Source: Patellaria atrata CBS 101060 (Eukaryota; Ascomycota; Dothideomycetes; Patellariales; Patellariaceae). Taken from it: a DNA stretch of 64,000 bases. The first letter of the stretch is position 1, and each line of letters opens with the position of its first letter. Of this stretch, positions 1 through 10,985 are shown piece after piece. A program made the position numbers and the translations under genes. The stretch spans positions 1,417,842 through 1,481,841 of the forward strand of contig MU006095.1 of assembly GCA_010093705.1 (NCBI GenBank), given 5' to 3'. The notes beneath the pieces are model-generated. The model had not been told where the DNA came from. It did no database searches and saw nothing but the letters and a program-made list of their open reading frames with translations.

Positions 1-1093
1 CGACCGGGAAAAGGTCTTTGCATTTCTGGGAATGATCAAGGATTGGCATGGACACACTCCGATTCTCGCGGACTATACTCAAACAACTGCGCAAGTATAT
101 CGGAACTTGACTATAACCATATTTCGTCGCATAACCTCACTATCGCTCCTCGAGAACGACCTAAGGAAATACAGAAACTTGGGTCTTCCGTCTTGGATTC
201 CGGACTGGAGCGATGGACCCTCCAATACATTTTTCCAGAGGACCCACGACCGGACAAAACGTAGGACGCTGTTCAATGCTTCAGCCGGCTTAAAAGCTGC
301 TCTCGAGGTTGATAGGGATGAATTGAAAGTTCAAGGGATACTCGTGGACGAGATAGAAACAATTACTAGTGTCCTTTGGCCCTCGGAGGGTGTTGATTGG
401 AAGCCATTCCCTCCCAAAACCGTAGACCCTGCAGACAGAGACGATGAGTCTATGAGTACGTCGGGAAACTCTCATCGACGTTCAATTCCGAAAGCGATGG
501 CGCAAGTACATTCGCTTCTTGGTAGCAGTGGCAGCAGTAGTCACTCTCAAGACAGGTCTAGAGATAATCCTCGTAGTTCTAAGCACGAGTACGAACCGGA
601 AGCTCTTGCACTATGGCGGACTCTTTGCGCAGACTCAATAGCAGAGGCCCATTTCTATCCTCTAACATATTCTAGGCTCAAATCTACCGATTACGAAGAC
701 CTTTTCCTCTGGGCTGATCTTCGCTTTACGCAAAACGTCCTCCCTACAAACTTACCTGAGAAATTCAAAGCTGATGAAGTCCCATATCCGAATTTTAGAG
801 TACGCGCTATCGACAAGTCTTATGCTGCTGCTGCGGAAGACTCAAAGTTTTTCATCACTAGAAAGGGGCGTATGGGACTGGGGCCACAGGATATTCAGTC
901 TGGAGATTGCATTGCCATCTTAGCAGGGGCTAGAATGCCATTTGCAATACGGAAAAAAACGTCTCGTCGACGCAGATTTGAAGATCCTGATCAGTACATT
1001 CTACTTGGCGCTTGTTACGTCCACGGGATCATGGATGGCCAGGCAGTCTCTAAGAGTAAAAAGAGCCAGATATATGATTTACGCTTCATTTGA
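1..1093 (+). CDS. HET-domain (heterokaryon incompatibility) protein, 3' part only
   Basis: The reading frame is open from base 2, so the gene starts left of the window and only its C-terminal ~363 codons are seen. HET proteins take part in fungal non-self recognition and programmed cell death after hyphal fusion. The first visible residues, DREKVFAFLGM, match the post-HET 'D-x-R-D-K-V-Y-A-L-L-G' signature that follows the HET domain. Further on come LPSWIPDWS, a Ser-rich insert (about residues 150-200) and a closing ILLGACYVHGIMDGQ, the usual 'G-x-x-Y-V-H-G-x-M-x-G-E' tail of the family. The HET domain itself lies outside the window. The stop at 1091-1093 directly follows the family-typical tail, so the 3' end looks complete. 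The next gene runs the same way 845 bp downstream. Confidence 0.85.
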   Translation, partial: DREKVFAFLGMIKDWHGHTPILADYTQTTAQVYRNLTITIFRRITSLSLLENDLRKYRNLGLPSWIPDWSDGPSNTFFQRTHDRTKRRTLFNASAGLKAALEVDRDELKVQGILVDEIETITSVLWPSEGVDWKPFPPKTVDPADRDDESMSTSGNSHRRSIPKAMAQVHSLLGSSGSSSHSQDRSRDNPRSSKHEYEPEALALWRTLCADSIAEAHFYPLTYSRLKSTDYEDLFLWADLRFTQNVLPTNLPEKFKADEVPYPNFRVRAIDKSYAAAAEDSKFFITRKGRMGLGPQDIQSGDCIAILAGARMPFAIRKKTSRRRRFEDPDQYILLGACYVHGIMDGQAVSKSKKSQIYDLRFI

Positions 1094-1938
1094 AGGTATT
1101 TTGTGTTACTTCATCCACCTAGACAGCCACATTAAAGGAAGCGTAGTGATTACTAGTCAACAGCCACCTCGTTACGCTGTGCTGGAGAGCATACCCACGA
1201 ATTCAAAGCCCTTTGGGACCACGCGCTGTATATCTCCAACAGTGCTAACGGAAGAAGAACAAGATGAGCTAATGTTGAAGAAAGTCCCTCATCTATCAAA
1301 CAACAGTTTTGGGAAGAGATGACGACGCCGTACACACGTATCACACTAAGGTGTATCGCCATATCCTCTCTCCCAAGCTACTCTGTTCGGAAATAAAGTG
1401 GCAAGAATGTAGTGACGAATACAGCAGGATAACGGCGGCATGCGATTGTTCTAGTTGTTAGTAGGGCGCATATTGTGGCGCTTATCGGAGGTTCGCGACA
1501 ACAATTGGGCACGAGATGTTGCAAAAAACCGTTTTCATTCGGTCACGTAATGTAAATCGAATACTTTAGTTATTCCCGATTCGTACTAAAAAGCAATTGG
1601 TAGGTACATGTACGTTAGGTAAAAAAAAAAAAAAAAAGTCACGCTCAACAACTTATTAGTGGGGCAGTGACTGGAAGATGTTTATATATTAACCCCGCCT
1701 CTACTCTGTTAAAATTCTCCTCACAATCATCTGGTCATTCTTAAAAGCAAGAAGAGTTATATAGAAGCAATTGGGCATATCTATAATTGTTTATCACGGC
1801 TGCGCTTGGCATCAGTTTTACAATCAGCTGGAAAATCTTCAGTTCAGACCTTTCATATCTCGGATCATATTCCTTTGTCCATTTGACTATTAATTAGCTC
1901 GGTAATACATACTATACATATTCCCTTTATACAAGCAT
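1094..1938. other. Intergenic, 845 bp, with poly-A tract
   Basis: No supported gene lies here. A run of 17 A occupies 1621-1637. A short open frame at about 942-1322 overlaps the HET tail in another frame and has no family features. The right part probably holds the promoter and leader of the MFS transporter. Confidence 0.6.
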
Positions 1939-3588
1939 ATGAATAAATCTTCCAAAGGCAGCAAGCCAGGATCAGTTGCTCCAGACTTCGCACGTCCTAC
2001 TATACCGTCAAATCCTGAACCTGAAAAGGAATACAATCTCTCTCACTGCGAGAAAGAGCATGATATAACCGAGAAGGGATGCATCTCTTCCCAGACCGAA
2101 AAGGATGGATCAATCAGTGACCCATCCATCTTAACATCGGGAGATAGTGACTCCAATACCTCTCTTTCATCCAGCGCCCCTTCACAACATTACGGTGACG
2201 ATGGAGAATCTCAACAAGAAGAAGTCGTCTACCCGGAAGGCGGGTTGCAAGCATGGCTCGTAGTTCTGGGCTCCTTTCTCGGAATGTTCGCCTGCTTTGG
2301 TCTTATGTAAGTTCCTCCTCGATAACTTTCCCCCTTTCCTCTTCCACTGATGTCTAACACCTCATCTAGGAACTCCATCGGAATATTTCAAGCTTACCTC
2401 ATGAGGAACCAGCTCTCTAACTATTCCTCTTCGACTATTGGCTGGGTCTTTTCGCTTTACGTCTTCCTCTCCTTCTTCTGTGGCATTCAAATCGGCCCTG
2501 TCTTCGACAAGCACGGTCCTAAACTACTCCTTTTCTCCGGCTCCGTTTTATTAGTCGCTTCACTCCTGTTGTTAGGCCTATGCAAAGAACTTTGGCACTT
2601 TATGCTTACCTTTGGTGTTCTCGCGGGATTGGGGACGTCATTGATCTTCACCCCCGCGGTGTCCGCGATCGGGCATTTCTTCATGCGAAAAAGGGGCAAC
2701 GCTACTGGTTTGGCTGCCGCAGGAGGGTCAACTGGAGGCGTCGTGTTCCCGCTCATGTTGCAGAAATTGCTACCTGCAGTGGGTTTTGCATGGACCACCC
2801 GTATCTTAGGCTTTATCTTCATCGGTTTCTGCGGAGCTTGCGTGCTTCTGGTCCGCTCCCGCCTTCCACCCTCTCCAGGTGGCAATGTGAAACCGGACAT
2901 CCGGATCTTTAGAGATAAGGCTTTCGCGCTCGCCACGGCGGGCGTGTTCGCGATGGAATGGGGTCTGTTCATCCCGATCACATATCTCACGTCCTATGCC
3001 CTCTCCACTGGCGCGATGAGCGAACAATTTAGTTACCAACTTCTTGCGCTCCTGAATGCAGGTAGCTGTGTCGGACGTTGGGCACCTGGATGGGTAGCGG
3101 ACCGATGGGGAAGATTCAACACTATGGTTCTCATGCTTCTACTCTGCCTTATCTCCACCTTAGCTCTCTGGCTACCCGCAACCGTCTTGTCCGCCTCCTC
3201 CTCCTCCTTCACAGAGGGAATAGACCACACCCTCCCCCACCGTCGTGACACTACCGACGGTTCCGCCACGCACTCAGTAATCACCCCACTCCTGATCGTG
3301 TACACCCTCATCTTCGGCCTCGCTTCTGGCTCTAACATCTCCCTCACTCCCGTCTGCGTCGGTCAGCTCTGCCGCACGGAGGAATATGGGAGGTACTATG
3401 CTACGTGCTATGCTGCCGTCTCCATCGGGACCCTGACCGGTATTCCAATCGCGGGTGCTGTGCTGGCGGCGTGTGGAGGGAATTATTGGGGTGTTGCCGT
3501 TTTCACAGGGGGTTGTTATTTGGCGAGTGTGATATGTTTTCTTGGGGCTAGGGCTGTGCGGGTGGGTTGGGGATGGGAGATGTTTTAG
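1939..3588 (+). CDS. MFS transporter, monocarboxylate-permease type
   Basis: Two exons, 1939-2306 and 2370-3588, give 528 residues. The intron begins GTAAGT and ends CTAG, and the split Met codon keeps the frame (FGLM then NSIGIFQ). The protein is a membrane transporter of the major facilitator superfamily, in the monocarboxylate transporter-like group. This group in fungi includes riboflavin and carboxylate carriers, so the substrate is not known. Visible features are a hydrophilic acidic N-tail of about 95 residues, the family entry motif [16 protein letters not shown], the first-loop G-P-x-F-D-K-H-G-P motif and about 12 hydrophobic helices. There is a Ser-rich, His-containing central loop (about residues 400-425). 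The ATG at 1939 is the first in frame and gives the usual long cytosolic N-terminus. Confidence 0.88.
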
Positions 3589-3984
3589 GGGAAAGAAGAG
3601 CAAGGTGTGTGCTGATGTGGGTTATTTCTAGGGTTTTCGAACATGATATTCACGCTCTTAATGTTGTTATGAAGGTAAAACGGGCTGTTTCCCAATCTCT
3701 TTAGTCTTGGCTATGTTATATTGCCTTTTATGATTTAGCACTGGCGTTTCTATACTGTATGCACGCATTCCATCGGCGTACTTTTCTCGGTATGAGAGTG
3801 CGGATGTACAGCATCGTAACTATAACTAGACGATTTGATAATACTAAACAATGTGAATAGATGACGGTGAAAGGAGTTTATCAATTTGTGACAAAGGAGA
3901 CAGGGGTCGAGAGGCTCCCACGTGACCCCGCGTAAACCTGGAAAACCTTCGAGACTAGAGTTTACAGCGCTTCTAAAAATCATC
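3589..3984. other. Intergenic, 396 bp
   Basis: This holds the 3' region of the transporter and the promoter of the RRM-like gene. Nothing else is recognised. A CACGTGA E-box-like sequence lies about 65 bp before the next ATG. Confidence 0.5.
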
Positions 3985-4784
3985 ATGGCTAATCTTCGTG
4001 TTGCAGCAGAGGTTGCAGCTAGAGCAGTCCATCTCAAAATATTCCCACGACCAGCAGATATCGCAGAAAGCAGAGAGGTCCTCCGAGTGCTCCAATACTA
4101 CGGCGAGGTTGAAACGTACCGGAACCTTCGCGTAAGAACTCTTCCCCAACGCACAGTTCGACGGTTGACGATTCCATACAGTATGAGAGATCATATCCCG
4201 CTCCTAACTCAGCATTAGCTATTTTCCAGGATGCCGCAGCTGCCCGTCGACTGTTAAAAGCGTCCCCGGTCCGCTTTAGTCTCGAGCCCATTCAGCAGGG
4301 CCATGAAATTACAGACAAAAGCAACGAAGATGAGGTTAATGATATAGGTGTAGGACATGAAGGGGTGGCGACTACAAAACATGATGCTGCGGACGGAGCA
4401 GACTTAGCTCAAAGTGCATCATCGAACGTAGTCTCATCAGCTGAAGAAGCTAAATCCAGCCTCAAGTCACGACAGTTCAAGCTTATAGCTGATCTTTCTA
4501 CCACCAACCATCTGGATCATATCGTCTGGACATCGCCGTATCAGGGCAGCTACAAATATACTTCTGGGCTCATACAAGATGATCTTGCAAAGAGGGTACC
4601 ATTAAGGGCTCTTGCGGAGATTGAGTTAGATCGCCCCTCAACACCAGCTCGACTGCAGCGGAAGGCGGAAGAAAGACTGAGAAAGAGGAAGACGTTGAGA
4701 CAGTTAGCAGAGGAACAATACAAACCGCCACCTTGGGAGACTACGATCCCTCAAGACCGGGTTAATAATATGGAACCCGAATAG
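3985..4784 (+). CDS. RRM-like fungal protein of unknown function, probably mitochondrial
   Basis: Two exons, 3985-4131 and 4182-4784, give 249 residues with a minimal 50-bp intron (GTAAGA..ACAG). I chose the acceptor at 4180-4181 over a later CAG because the extra 16 codons add YERSYPAPNSALAIF, which completes an RRM-like order. That order is strand LKIFPRP, a helix, GEVETYRNLRYE, strand SALAIF, helix DAAAARRLLKASP and strand VRFSL. After the domain come a variable acidic stretch and a basic C-terminal helix rich in Arg and Lys (about residues 205-230). The short, Ala/Arg-rich N-terminus would suit mitochondrial import, but that is inference. I recognise the layout as a conserved fungal protein and have no reliable function for it. 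The ATG at 3985 has a good context (ATCATCATGG). Confidence 0.7.
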
Positions 4785-6628
4785 AAAGCAGACTCAGAAG
4801 ACGCCCACTTTTAGCTCAGTTCGTCCAGTCCCTACTGCTAGCTGTGGTGGAAATCATTGGGTTCTGGCCTCATTGAAGGTAGTTAAGGACGATAAACTTT
4901 AGCTCAAATATCATGAGAAGTCCAAGTCACCGCATGTCCGCTTATTCCGGATCTATCATGTACTCGAATATCTGCAGTTTATGAGCGGGCCAAATTGTGA
5001 GAACCTCTCAAGGCTCGATATTCAGCACGTCCCTCACATCTAATACGAATACTGCACTACATTGTCGTACTGTACAACGAAGTTTAGTATGGTTTCAGTC
5101 CTTATCTGAGAGATTGGAGATGAAAACCAGAGGAGGATAATCAGTGCTGCGGCGAAAGAGCACATGGATAGCTTTCACGAGGTGTGCAGCACATCGATTC
5201 GTATAATCAGCTAGTAAAGGAATGTCCAAGATGTGGAAGCAATCGTTCAAGGCTTAAAGGCTTAAAGGGGCCGCAAAGAACGAGACAGAGTGTATCATCT
5301 TGAAGGCACTTTTTCTACCTTTGAGATTTGGTTACTCTAGATCTATTTTAACGTGCAAGTACTGTACAGTACAGGTACAAGCACAGTACAGTACCAAGTA
5401 GCACATTGCAGTAGTACTATACTGTACGAGTATGTCCACATCGCTAACTCTTCTCCGCTGTACAGGTGGTTTGTATAGTACTTGTACAGTACAGTAGGTC
5501 ATCGAGGATCCCCTTCAGCACATGTGATTAAGGAGATGCGTAAGGAGGCTACTTAGAGGAAGTAACTTAGGAATACCTAATAAGGTAGTTCATTTAGGGC
5601 TAGCTTTTACACCTTCCTATTTGAGATTTCGCATCCGACCCGTCCGTATGCTATCCCTTCGAACTTTGAAGTTATTGTGTTTTACCAAATGCCAGGCCAT
5701 TCTCACAGCACCTGTAGTTGACCTTCATACGCTCCGCGGCTTCGTCGCACCGTCCGACAATTTGCTCTACTGTAACTATTCTAAATCGCCAAGAATTACT
5801 GTCTTCAAGTGTCCTGCATCGAGTTGCATATTTCTATTGTTTTTGCTCTGCTTGTTTCAGGGGTCAACCAATGATGAACATTGATGGCGGGATCGACTGT
5901 TGATCCCAACGTTGAAACAAATACCTCTCGCCTAATCTGCGTCTTTTACTCTTTTTTGAAGCCTTTCAGTCCTGTCACTCTGCCAATATTCCTTCTTTAG
6001 CATTAGTCAAGCCACCTAGATGTCCTCTCCTGCAGTGATGATCGTGTCCAAGGCGCGGGACTCGCGAGAGCACATCTACCGCTCCTCTTTGGAGGCACTT
6101 GCCACAAGGCTAATGCAGTCCGAATGAAGAAGTTGTCGTCAGTAAGTGAAAGACACGGACGTCTAAGACTCTGGGTACGTTAACGCCGTACTCCCAGCGA
6201 TATAATGGCGAGCAATCACTTGAGTAGTCTCTAGGCCTTTTCTATCCTCCATATCCTCTGTACTTAACGCTCTCAGTTTAATCGTAGGTGAACAGCTCTG
6301 GTATGGCAGATCAGATCTACTAGATGATACAGACGTGCTCAGGAGCATCATACTATTGTCTACCAGTCCAACGGTTTCAATAGATCTACATTGCTTTTGG
6401 ATACCACTCCTGTGGGACGGAGAACCGACTTCCCCGGTCTGATTTTAATCTTTAATTGTATGTTTACTCTGTTATGAAGCAGCTTTTCGATCAACAAGTC
6501 CTATCTACTCTCGAATCGAATGGCTATACCAATCCATTATACTAGGAGATTTCGAGGCATACATATCTAAAGTTCAATTGCTGGGCACCTTTAACTTGTG
6601 CAAAGTTCCCAAACAGTTAGCAACCACC
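4785..6628. other. Intergenic, 1.8 kb, no gene seen
   Basis: Open frames here are short, mostly lack ATG starts and show no family features. The main visible structure is the GTAC-rich block described separately. The right half should contain the promoter of the rhodopsin-domain gene. Confidence 0.55.
5356..5497. repeat. GTAC-rich palindromic block
   Basis: Overlapping TGTACAGTACA-type palindromes occur at both ends (about 5360-5395 and 5483-5497), with more GTAC and AGTACT words between. It is low-complexity intergenic DNA that could form hairpins. Similar but smaller GTAC-rich patches lie near 33660-33700, 33840-33865 and 44235-44290. Confidence 0.6.
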
Positions 6629-8032
6629 ATGGACAACAACCTCAAGATTGAATCATGGATTTGGTATGCAGTATGTCTCTGCATCATTGTTGTCAGACTG
6701 TAAGGGTTCCTTGAAGCCATTTCTGTCCAAAAAAAATATTGACATCCGCAGGATATCACGCATACTATTGCTTGGTTCTCCCAAACGTCTACAATTCGAT
6801 GATGCCATGATGGTATTTGCTCTTGTAAGCTGTTGCACCTCTGATTCTCGTGTTGGGATATACCTTAATTCTTAATTCCAGAGCGCTTTTACTGTTCTCA
6901 TTGTTACTATCAATATAATCGCCAAGACATCTTCCAATCTTCTCCCAGAAGGCGAGGAGCTGCGTCTTACAGAACAAGATATCAAAGAGAGAATCTATGG
7001 GAGCAAGATAGTAGTAGCAGTGGAACAGATGCAATGCCTAACCATCTGGACAATCAAAGGTTGCCTTTTGATCATGTACGGACGGTTAACGTACGTCCAG
7101 CTGCATTTACTCTCGTTACCAGGTGACCATTGAAATTAACATCGTATACAGATCGAGCTTGAAAGAGAATCTAGTAGTTAAAGCTGTTGCTGTCTACGTA
7201 GTCGCCACTTTAGTCTTCATGGAAGTTTTCTACTTGGGTGTCTGGTGTAGACCCTTTTCTATGTACTGGGCCATACCTACGACTAGTAAGATACTCCGAT
7301 CTCCATTCTGAATGTGTTACTGATAGCTATGTAGCGCAATGCTCTGCTGCAACCAACCATCTCATCACGAACGCCGTGTTTAACATATCCTCCGATCTCT
7401 TCATAATCTGCATCCCCATCCCCGTATTCGTCAGGGCGCAACTACCCATGAAGAAAAAGGCAATCCTCTGCGGCGTCTTCGGGCTCGGTGCATTTAGTGT
7501 AAGCTATCCATTTATCTACCCCTGCTTCAAGTTATTACTCAGATGTACTGATAAGCCTTATGATGAACAGATTCTCAGCGCAGTCCTCAACAAATACTAC
7601 TCTTTCACTAACCCCTACGGCTCCCTCTGGACCTTTTGGTATGTCCGGGAATCGGCCACCGCAATAATCACCGCCAACCTCCCCTTCACCTGGACACTGA
7701 TCCAACGCGCGTTCAACCTTCGTTCTTGGAGCGGCTCCCGGGCCGTCTCGAGATCCACATACACACAGTTTGGTCCTAATACGAAGAATAGTAGCAGCGG
7801 AAAGGACACTGAGATCAGAGAGATAACGGATGTGGAGAGTGATGGGGGAAGAGGAAAGGTGGTACCGTTGGAGATCTTTCAGACCGTGAGGATTGAGGTT
7901 GATGAGGGGAAGATAGGGACAGAGAGCCTCACTATAAAAGAGGTGTTCGACGGGAGTCAACTGACCGAATCGGCGGGTGTCACATCTATTGCTAGACCTG
8001 GCACTGCTATCGTAGCTACAAAGGAGAAATAA
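6629..8032 (+). CDS. Fungal rhodopsin-domain (SAT4/PTH11-like) seven-helix membrane protein
   Basis: Six exons: 6629-6699, 6752-6824, 6882-7090, 7152-7285, 7335-7498 and 7571-8032. They give 370 residues, and every junction keeps frame with GT..AG ends. This fungal integral membrane family carries the fungal rhodopsin-like domain shared with PTH11-type receptors. Most members have no proven ligand or function. Diagnostic features are the first helix WIWYAVCLCIIVVRL, LQFDDAMMVFAL, MQCLTIWTIKGCLLIMYGRLT, YLGVWCRPFSMYW, QCSAATNHLI and NISSDLFIICIPIPV. The closing WYVRESATAIITANLP motif follows, then a hydrophilic tail of about 110 residues rich in Ser, Asp and Glu. The N-terminus is short and has no CFEM domain, so this is not a full PTH11 receptor. 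The start has a strong context (ACCACCATGG). Confidence 0.86.
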
Positions 8033-8465
8033 CACTCCTTCAACTGGTCCATCATTTGTGAAGTAAGGAACATATCTTCGTCGGCTTCGGTGCGTCTTCC
8101 TATCTGTGATCTGGATATATTAATTCATTGAGCACGTTCATGTACCTTCAACATCGCGATTGCTACACGACGCTTTTGGAATGATATCCACGCTTATATG
8201 GATCAAAACAAACTGTATTGTGTATTATCTGGCGCTGCTCAACCATGTTTCACAGGCTTTCCAGTGCTTCATTGTGATCAGTCCAGCGTCCTGAATTTTT
8301 CTTCGCATTACTCTCAGTTTTGGACGTAACATTAAAGTGTGAATTCTCCTCTCCAGAGTGGCTCGGGACTCTTTACCCATTAGAGGGTTCGCCTGTATGC
8401 AGATTCTAGGAGGACTGGAGAGGACTACATTCTTTTGCTTGTTTGTGATCAAGAACGCGGAATTC
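8033..8465. other. Convergent intergenic, 433 bp
   Basis: This is shared 3' space between the rhodopsin-domain gene (+) and UBA4 (-). No gene or repeat is seen. Confidence 0.5.
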
Positions 8466-10089
8466 TCAATAATCGGGAAATGTGGGATCGACCATTTCTC
8501 GCCACGAGCTAAAACCACCTTTTATATCTGCAATGAATCTTTCGCTCCCTTTTCCTAGGCCGTACTCTTTCATTTTCTGAACTGCTAGTTGAGAATCATT
8601 CCCTAATCTGCAGATGACGTAGATGGATGCGTCTGGAGATGTTTTTGAAAGTGTAGTTACCCATGCTGGCGTGGGCTGCCCATCTTTAGAAGATTCTTTC
8701 TGTGCGCTCATTGATACGTTATCGCTCCGTGTGACGTGGCAAAGCTCTGAGTACGGGATATTGATGCTCCCCGGTAGATTTCCAAGCTCAAACTGGACTT
8801 TCTCACGCACATCGACAACAGTATACTTCCGGGAATCTGTTCTCTTTGCGGAACGAACTTCAGTCATGGGCTTGGAAATAGATTCCGCGAAATCTTCTAC
8901 AGAGACTCGCTCCTCTGCCCTGAGGGCCGTGACTGGATTCAATATCCCACAGAACTTCTGATAGTCCAAGGACCCCGAAGTGAGAGACTCCTTAGTTATA
9001 GTAGCAAAGCTGGAACAAACCGCACAATTACTCTTCCTGCCCCTGAATGGAATCGCTCGGAACTGAAACGGTGATGTCGCGCCGGGACGTCCGGAGAATA
9101 TATGAAGGATCGGCCTATCTCTGCTTTCCACCGGCTCCTCGCTATTAATACCAGCACATATCAACTTGATAGCTTCCAGCGCCTGCAGCACTCCCATGAC
9201 CCCAACGACCGGTCCTAGAATGCCGCCTTCCCCACAGCTGGTGACGCTCTCCGGTGACGGCGGCTTGGGGAAGAAGCATCGGTAGCACGGGCCCCCTTTG
9301 GAGTTTCCTGGAGGGAGTGGGGGGTAATTGAGGATCATTAGTTGGCCGTCGATACGAAGAGCTGAGGCGGAAATTAAAGGTTTCCCTAGGAGGACGCAGG
9401 TGTCTGAGATCAGGTAACGGGATGCGGGGGTGTCGGTACAGTCGAGAACGAGGTCGTATGGGGTAAAGAGATCGAGAGTGGTCTCGGTACTGACATGAGC
9501 AATATGTGGGACATATTTGACCGTGGGATTGAGACTATGTGTGTGTTTAGCGTCATACTTGTGACGGGCTGGACCCTAGGGTTTAAATTCAGACGCACGA
9601 TGTTAAGTATTTTATCGCACTCTCAACCTTCGACATGCCCACGGTAGCCGTCGAGTGCAATATCTGCCGATGAAGGTTGGATTTCTCTACGGTATCACCA
9701 TCTACAAGTCCAATTTTACCGACTCCAGCACCGGCCAGATAGGCTGCGGCTGGACAGCCTAACCCTCCCACACCGACGATGAGGACAGATGAGCTTTTAA
9801 GATTGAGTTGGCCTTGTAGTCCTATCTCTGGCATGATAAGTTGTCTGCCGTACCGTTTGTATTCTTCAGGGTCAAGGGGCCACTTTTGCTCCTGCACAGG
9901 CTTCGCTCCGTAGAACTGGCGGCCATTTGTCTGAATCTGGGTATCGCCTGTGCATCTTGTCGATGACTCTAGTGTATCCTTGCTCTTACTTTCCAATTCA
10001 GCAACGTGCTGTTTTAAGTATGCTAGTCTCGCTTCGCATTGTTCGATTTCTTTGCGCACTGTGTCAATGTTTGTAGGATCTTCGGCCAT
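8466..10089 (-). CDS. UBA4: Adenylyltransferase and sulfurtransferase UBA4 (MOCS3 homologue)
   Basis: Two exons on the minus strand, 10089-9599 and 9534-8466, give 519 residues. The intron (GTGCGT..ATAG) removes a stretch with stops and restores ...[20 protein letters not shown]4 is the E1-like enzyme that adenylates and thiocarboxylates Urm1, for protein urmylation and tRNA wobble-uridine thiolation in the cytosol. It has an N-terminal coiled segment (about residues 8-40), nucleotide-binding [19 protein letters not shown] (from about 106) and [15 protein letters not shown]. Next come [11 protein letters not shown], zinc-type CYRC and CAVC pairs, [14 protein letters not shown] and a C-terminal rhodanese domain with active-site loop ICRLGNDSQ. 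Length and domain order are those of the family. SLX9 lies upstream on the same strand, but 900 bp separate them. Confidence 0.95.
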
Positions 10090-10985
10090 AGGCTTTTATT
10101 CTCTTTAGAGATATCTAATACTACTGGTGCAAGTGAAATTCCGAGAAAATGAGACTTCTATGGTCTTATGTTTGATTATATATGTACCTTACACTTTAGA
10201 GATAGAGGTGGATGTGTCAGCGTGTGGTAAGCTAGAGGAATTCTGTACGGAAAATATTCATGTTTCGGTACACGCTATCAATCTCGGATATATGTCAACG
10301 CTATATGTTCTTCTACAGGGCTTAAATTACAAAGTTTGAATCGAAGCTGGGTCCTCCTCGCTCTAATTTTATTCTAATATACTTATCCCGTCTACTCGTT
10401 TGAGGGACATAATTTCTTCCATAAGCTTTAGTAGAAAATGCTCTGCTGCATAACTGCGTAAATAAAGCATTGCCCGCTCGTACGTATACAAGACACGCTT
10501 CAGAAGAAAGAAAGGGATTTAAGCAGAAGGCAGAGTGAGATGCATAGCGCTACTATGCTCTCCCTCCATTCTTGTAGACATATCCTTTGTTCGATTATAA
10601 ATTTTTAACGTGTCCAACTTTATCATATAGATAGACGAACTGAGGGGATAAACCGAGCAATAACTGTATCAGTGATACTAGTGTATTGATCAATGAAATC
10701 TGAATTGACCTTCGGACCCGATAGGAATTTACTATGAGCAGCATCTGTCCCGGTTGATACCATTCACTTTTGCATCGCCCAATTCGATCACGGAAGAGAT
10801 AGTGAGGATCTACCGGGCCAGTATCTTCCCAGATCCACACTACCATTGCTGATCCGTCGCAAGCTTCGAATACATTTGCAAAAGGGGTGAGTGTGGCCCT
10901 GTTCTATGTCTAAATGGCTGAAATCTCCATTCCCGGAGACGTAGCATGGACTTTGACCTTTCGTATGAACTGGTCCTTTAGTCAG
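10090..10985. other. Intergenic, 896 bp
   Basis: UBA4 promoter and SLX9 3' region. Only short, featureless open frames are present. I see no gene. Confidence 0.5.

Noticed and set aside
942-1322. Open frame of 126 codons overlapping the end of the first HET gene
   Set aside because: It lies in a different frame over the conserved HET tail, has no recognisable domain, and the HET frame ends with the family-typical C-terminus.
3922-3984. Extension of the RRM-like protein upstream of its ATG
   Set aside because: The longer frame would start at GTG, which is not a normal fungal start. The ATG at 3985 has a good context.
4132-4229. Alternative, longer intron in the RRM-like gene ending at the CAG before GATGCC
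   Set aside because: It would delete 16 residues that include a core strand of the domain. The acceptor at 4181 keeps frame and the domain.
5621-5903. Two overlapping short frames as a small gene
   Set aside because: Neither has a convincing ATG start, splice pattern or domain. The sequence looks like ordinary intergenic DNA.
7535-8035. 166-codon antisense frame over the last exon of the rhodopsin-domain gene
   Set aside because: The sense strand carries the WYVREST-type motif characteristic of the family, so the antisense frame is a shadow.
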